Below, piece after piece: positions 7,164-9,212 of a DNA stretch of 9,212 bases (the first letter of the stretch is position 1; the number at the start of each line of letters is the position of its first letter). The position numbers were made by a program, and so were the translations under genes. The notes beneath the pieces were generated by a model. It saw only the letters and a program-made list of their open reading frames with translations, had not been told where the DNA came from and searched no databases. Origin of the DNA: Desulfurococcales archaeon (lineage in GTDB: Archaea > Thermoproteota > Thermoprotei_A > Sulfolobales > Desulfurococcaceae); the NCBI GenBank assembly GCA_015522345.1, contig WAML01000191.1:1-9212 (forward strand), given 5' to 3'.

Positions 7164-7189
7164 AGCTTTAATCACCAATTACATGGAGT

Positions 7190-7222
7190 AGTATATGGTG
7201 CTTCAAAAGAACTTATAGTTTA
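7190..7222 (-). promoter_or_regulatory. Putative promoter of secG
   Basis: On the minus strand, ATAAACTATAAG (about 7222-7211) is TATA-like. It would place a start near 7190-7186, leaving a leader of about 25 bases before ATG 7163 that holds the GGTGAT ribosome site. The assignment is by position only. Confidence 0.35.
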
Positions 7223-7227
7223 TCCTT

Positions 7228-7262
7228 GTATATATATCTTTAAGAAGTATTTCTTCAACATT
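7228..7262 (+). promoter_or_regulatory. Putative promoter of the mazG-like gene
   Basis: TGTATATATATC (7228-7238) is a strong TATA-like element on the plus strand. Transcription would be expected near 7258-7262, leaving a short leader before ATG 7284. It shares the 120-bp divergent spacer with the secG promoter. Confidence 0.45.
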
Positions 7263-7283
7263 TGAGACATGGGTGTAAATGGT

Positions 7284-7547
7284 ATGGAGATTAGAGAAGC
7301 ACAGGAGATTATAAGAAACATGTATTTTGAAAGAGATAGTAGTAGAGGATTATTTTCAACATTCACATGGTTTGTTGAAGAAGTTGGTGAATTAGCTGAA
7401 GCAGTACTTAAAAGCGATTATAGGAGTTTGAGTGAAGAAATAGCAGATGTGTTTGCATGGCTTTTAAGTATTGCAAATCTAGTCGGCGTAGACCTTGAGG
7501 AATCGTTTATTAGAAAATATGTTTTTAAGGATTCTTTAAAGCATTAA
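7284..7547 (+). CDS. MazG-like nucleotide pyrophosphohydrolase (small all-alpha NTP-PPase)
   Basis: This 87-aa single-domain protein belongs to the MazG/dimeric dUTPase-like superfamily, which hydrolyses nucleoside triphosphates to monophosphates and pyrophosphate, often to clean the nucleotide pool. The Mg-binding residues are visible as EEVGE (Glu32, Glu33, Glu36) and EEIAD (Glu51, Glu52, Asp55), the usual ExxE plus ExxD pattern on two helices. ATG 7284 is preferred because GGGTGTAA (7271-7278) makes a ribosome site 5-6 bases ahead. ATG 7269 would add five residues but has no such site. The last 23 bases overlap the 3' end of GGGP synthase on the other strand. The C-terminus ends soon after the fourth helix. 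The actual nucleotide substrate is unknown. Confidence 0.85.
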   Translation: MEIREAQEIIRNMYFERDSSRGLFSTFTWFVEEVGELAEAVLKSDYRSLSEEIADVFAWLLSIANLVGVDLEESFIRKYVFKDSLKH

Positions 7548-8262
7548 CTATCTTACGTGCTTTCTCCATAGATTCTTCAACTATAGTCCCTGTAACAATA
7601 ATGTCAGCACCATTCAATGCTAATTCCCTAGCTACTTCAGGAGAACGTATGCCTCCCCCAACTATTACAATAAGGTTTTCAGTAGATTTCTTCGCTGCTC
7701 TGGGAAAAGACGTTGGTACTGGATGTGAAGCACCGCTTCCGCCTTCTATGTAAAGGTATTTTAGGCCAAGCATTTCAGTCATTAAAGCATAGGATGCTAT
7801 AATCTCGGGCTTCTTTACAGGTATAGGAACTATTCTTCCTACATGAGCTACTGCAGAATCTTGATAAACAACAATATATCCTGTAGGAAGTACTTCTAAT
7901 CCATACTTCTTTATAATAGGTGCTCCAGCTAATTGTGCTCCAATAACATAGTATATATCAGTAGTATTTAGTAGGAGTAGGAATAATACTGCATCAGCTT
8001 CTTTAGTTAAACAGTTAATGTTTCCTGGGAATACTATTACTGGGAGACCATATTCTTTTAATGTTTTAGCTGTTTCACTTGCTTCTTCTGGTGTAACAGC
8101 AAGACTTCCTCCTATTAAAAAAGCGTCTGTACCAGCTTCTACCATATCCTTAGCTATTTTATCTATTTTGTCAAGTGATTTATCTGGATCCACTAGAGTG
8201 AAATGAAGTTTCTCTCCTTTCTCGATCCTAGATGTAATGTATTCATGTACTTTATTCTGCAT
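7525..8262 (-). CDS. Geranylgeranylglyceryl phosphate synthase
   Basis: This 245-aa TIM-barrel prenyltransferase joins geranylgeranyl diphosphate to sn-glycerol-1-phosphate, forming the first ether bond of archaeal membrane lipids. Diagnostic segments are HFTLVDPDK (residues 20-28, with Asp25 the likely Mg-binding residue), FLIGGS (48-53), YIEGGSGASHPVP (171-183) and VGGGIRSPEVA (201-211); the last two build the glycerol-phosphate pocket. Length is normal for the group II enzymes (about 240-255 aa). ATG 8262 is preferred. A TTG at 8268 overlaps the elf1 stop (TTGA) and would add two residues. GGTTAT lies about 5 bases before the ATG. The gene is the second of an elf1-GGGPS pair, and its 3' end overlaps the mazG-like gene by 23 bp. 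An essential archaeal gene in an unremarkable state. Confidence 0.95.
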   Translation of the reverse strand: MQNKVHEYITSRIEKGEKLHFTLVDPDKSLDKIDKIAKDMVEAGTDAFLIGGSLAVTPEEASETAKTLKEYGLPVIVFPGNINCLTKEADAVLFLLLLNTTDIYYVIGAQLAGAPIIKKYGLEVLPTGYIVVYQDSAVAHVGRIVPIPVKKPEIIASYALMTEMLGLKYLYIEGGSGASHPVPTSFPRAAKKSTENLIVIVGGGIRSPEVARELALNGADIIVTGTIVEESMEKARKIVNALKNP

Positions 8263-8264
8263 AT

Positions 8265-8585
8265 TCAATAACCTATTTCACCTAATTCTTCTTCAGATTC
8301 TTCTCTTTTAGTAAATTGAAGCTCTATAGTTCCTTCATTATAGGCGTCAACAAATTTATTATATACGTCAACGGGTTCAAAGAGTTCTGGTACAACCATT
8401 TCCGCATATAAACCGCAGTTACCACATCTTACTACAGCGATTTTCATACCTGGTTCTACAGATTCTCCTCCTTTCTTAAACTCTATAGTAAGACTTCTTG
8501 AGCCACAGTGGGGGCAATGGAATACACTAGGTATTCTTCTTACACGCCTAATAACTCTCTTGTATTTCTTCCTTCTCCTACCCAT
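8265..8585 (-). CDS. Elf1-like transcription elongation factor (zinc ribbon)
   Basis: This 106-aa protein has the layout of eukaryotic and archaeal Elf1. It has a very basic N-terminal tail (residues 1-17, mostly Arg and Lys); a zinc ribbon with Cys24 and Cys27 (HCPHCGS) and Cys54 and Cys57 (RCGNCG); then the characteristic EPVDVYNKFVDAYNEG segment (70-85), which closely resembles the EPIDVYxxWxDAC region of Elf1; and an acidic tail (about 93-103). Elf1 binds elongating RNA polymerase. The archaeal homologue's role is inferred. ATG 8585 has GGTGAT 4 bases ahead; the GTG at 8594 is inside that motif and is rejected. It is the first gene of a pair with GGGP synthase, with touching stop and start. 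A generic zinc-ribbon protein is the alternative, but the C-terminal motif argues against it. Confidence 0.87.
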   Translation of the reverse strand: MGRRRKKYKRVIRRVRRIPSVFHCPHCGSRSLTIEFKKGGESVEPGMKIAVVRCGNCGLYAEMVVPELFEPVDVYNKFVDAYNEGTIELQFTKREESEEELGEIGY

Positions 8586-8605
8586 GGCTATCACCTATTA
8601 GAGAC

Positions 8606-8642
8606 GCTAAATCATTTGCCACTATGTTACGTATATTATTAG
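8606..8642 (-). promoter_or_regulatory. Putative promoter of the elf1-GGGPS pair
   Basis: The 70-bp gap between the SWIM gene and elf1 contains, on the minus strand, CTAATAATATAC (about 8642-8631), a TATA-like element. It would start transcription near 8608 with a leader of about 20 bases carrying the GGTGAT site. The SWIM gene upstream may also read through. Confidence 0.35.
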
Positions 8643-8655
8643 CTACACTATTATG

Positions 8656-9069
8656 TTATTTATTCCTATATAAATGAATAATCTTCCGTCTTAAAGTCTT
8701 CGATCTCCCATAGCGTATTACTTCATTAACTATATTTGATAGTTCTTTCCCATCAACATAGACTATTCTATACTGACCATTTTTTTCTGCAAGCATTTGC
8801 CCAAGTATATGATGGCATCCAGGACTCTTTTTCTCGCTCATAACTCTAATAACAAAGTGTTTGCAGGAACAAAAGGTACGCGGTATTATTAAGTGGTCGT
8901 TGAGCGAGCCTATGTATACCCATATTGGCGAATACGTTTTCTCCCTATATTTAACAACTATTTTGATATATTTATGCAAATATACTCCAGACCTTATTCT
9001 TGGTATCTTAGCTAATTGTTCTTCACTAAAGGAACTAATGTATTCTCGCAATGTCTTATAGGTAATCAA
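8656..9069 (-). CDS. Small SWIM zinc-finger domain protein, function unknown
   Basis: This 137-aa protein has a SWIM-type zinc motif, CxCx(n)CxH: Cys67 and Cys69 in FCSCKHF, then Cys85 and His87 in GCHH with 15 residues between. Around it lie an N-terminal helical part (2-23), a beta-rich stretch (28-65, including VYLHKYIKIVVKY and SPIWVYIGS) and a basic C-terminal helix (about 110-137, RSKTLRRKIIHLYRNK). SWIM domains bind DNA or proteins; archaeal stand-alone forms include relatives of Sws1, a recombinase-paralogue partner. Whether this one belongs there is not decidable from the window. The start is TTG 9069, the first usable codon after the in-frame TGA at 9096-9094. No ATG occurs before residue 77 and the ribosome site is weak, so the start is uncertain. 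It precedes elf1 by 70 bp on the same strand. Confidence 0.78.
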   Translation of the reverse strand: MITYKTLREYISSFSEEQLAKIPRIRSGVYLHKYIKIVVKYREKTYSPIWVYIGSLNDHLIIPRTFCSCKHFVIRVMSEKKSPGCHHILGQMLAEKNGQYRIVYVDGKELSNIVNEVIRYGRSKTLRRKIIHLYRNK

Positions 9070-9130
9070 TATAGATGGCCCTGAGCCAATTATTCATTAA
9101 TGTATTCGAAGACCGAGTTTATGGATTGCT

Positions 9131-9142
9131 CTATCTATATAC
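9131..9142 (-). promoter_or_regulatory. Putative minus-strand TATA element for the SWIM gene
   Basis: GTATATAG on the minus strand (9142-9135) would place a transcription start near 9108-9112 and give the SWIM gene a leader of about 40 bases. A second, weaker candidate, CATAAACT (9124-9117), would shorten the leader to about 24 bases. Confidence 0.35.
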
Positions 9143-9147
9143 AATCT

Positions 9148-9167
9148 TTTATTCTAACTAGAATAAA
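9148..9167. repeat. Perfect 9-bp-arm palindrome between divergent promoter elements
   Basis: TTTATTCTA (9148-9156) and TAGAATAAA (9159-9167) are exact reverse complements with AC between them. The site lies 5 bases from a minus-strand TATA element (9135-9142) and 2 bases from a plus-strand one (9170-9176), the geometry of an operator for a dimeric regulator controlling both directions. Confidence 0.5.
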
Positions 9168-9169
9168 TC

Positions 9170-9176
9170 TATAAAA
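9170..9176 (+). promoter_or_regulatory. Putative plus-strand TATA box for a gene beyond the window
   Basis: TATAAAA (9170-9176) is a near-ideal archaeal TATA box, with expected transcription start around 9196-9202. No reading frame starts before the window ends: the ATG at 9204 is followed at once by TAG. The gene it would serve must lie to the right. Confidence 0.35.
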
Positions 9177-9212
9177 TCCCTATTTTATTCATAATTTAAC
9201 AGTATGTAGAAG

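Noticed and set aside
7242..7255. Short inverted repeat AAGAA/TTCTT before the mazG-like gene
   Set aside because: Five-base arms in AT-rich DNA are expected by chance, and there is no other support.
8861..9061. Plus-strand open frame opposite the SWIM gene
   Set aside because: The minus-strand frame holds a clean CxCxnCxH motif; the plus-strand frame has no recognisable content.

Overview
The window looks like a piece of a low-GC, thermophile-type archaeal chromosome, most likely a crenarchaeon (Thermoproteota). A Desulfurococcales-like relative such as Staphylothermus or Ignisphaera is a guess and is not proven here. The domain assignment rests on four archaeal genes (Sec61-beta, geranylgeranylglyceryl phosphate synthase, an Elf1-type elongation factor, four-subunit pyruvate:ferredoxin oxidoreductase), GGTGAT-type ribosome binding sites, TATA-like promoters and AGA/AGG/ATA-rich codon use. 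No mobile element, CRISPR array, tRNA or rRNA was seen. The sequence is densely packed and reads as ordinary core metabolism plus information processing.

Layout. (1) 1-3767, plus strand: a glycine-cleavage operon. It holds the 3' part of gcvPA (cut by the window edge), gcvPB and a dihydrolipoamide dehydrogenase (L-protein). gcvT and gcvH are not visible and may lie upstream. (2) 3768-3919: a 152-bp spacer with inverted repeats and a TATA-like element. (3) 3920-6895, plus strand: the four subunits of pyruvate (2-oxoacid):ferredoxin oxidoreductase in the order gamma, delta, alpha, beta, with Shine-Dalgarno motifs lying on or beside each upstream stop codon. (4) 6984-7163, minus strand: Sec61-beta, convergent with porB. 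(5) 7284-7547, plus strand: a small MazG-type pyrophosphohydrolase whose 3' end overlaps that of the next gene by 23 bp. (6) 7525-8585, minus strand: an elf1-like gene followed by GGGP synthase, with abutting start and stop. (7) 8656-9069, minus strand: a small SWIM zinc-finger protein. (8) 9070-9212: a non-coding stretch with a perfect 9-bp-arm palindrome between two oppositely directed TATA-like elements.

How the genes work together. The first operon oxidises glycine: GcvPA and GcvPB decarboxylate it onto the lipoyl arm of H-protein, and the L-protein reoxidises that arm with NAD+. The second operon oxidises pyruvate (or a related 2-oxoacid) to an acyl-CoA with ferredoxin as acceptor. The two loci therefore feed separate NADH and reduced-ferredoxin pools. 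The right-hand part is housekeeping: protein export, nucleotide-pool cleaning, transcription elongation and the first committed step of archaeal ether lipids. I see no convincing new multi-gene system. The items most worth a second look are the SWIM protein with its divergent palindromic promoter region, and the translational arrangement of the por genes.
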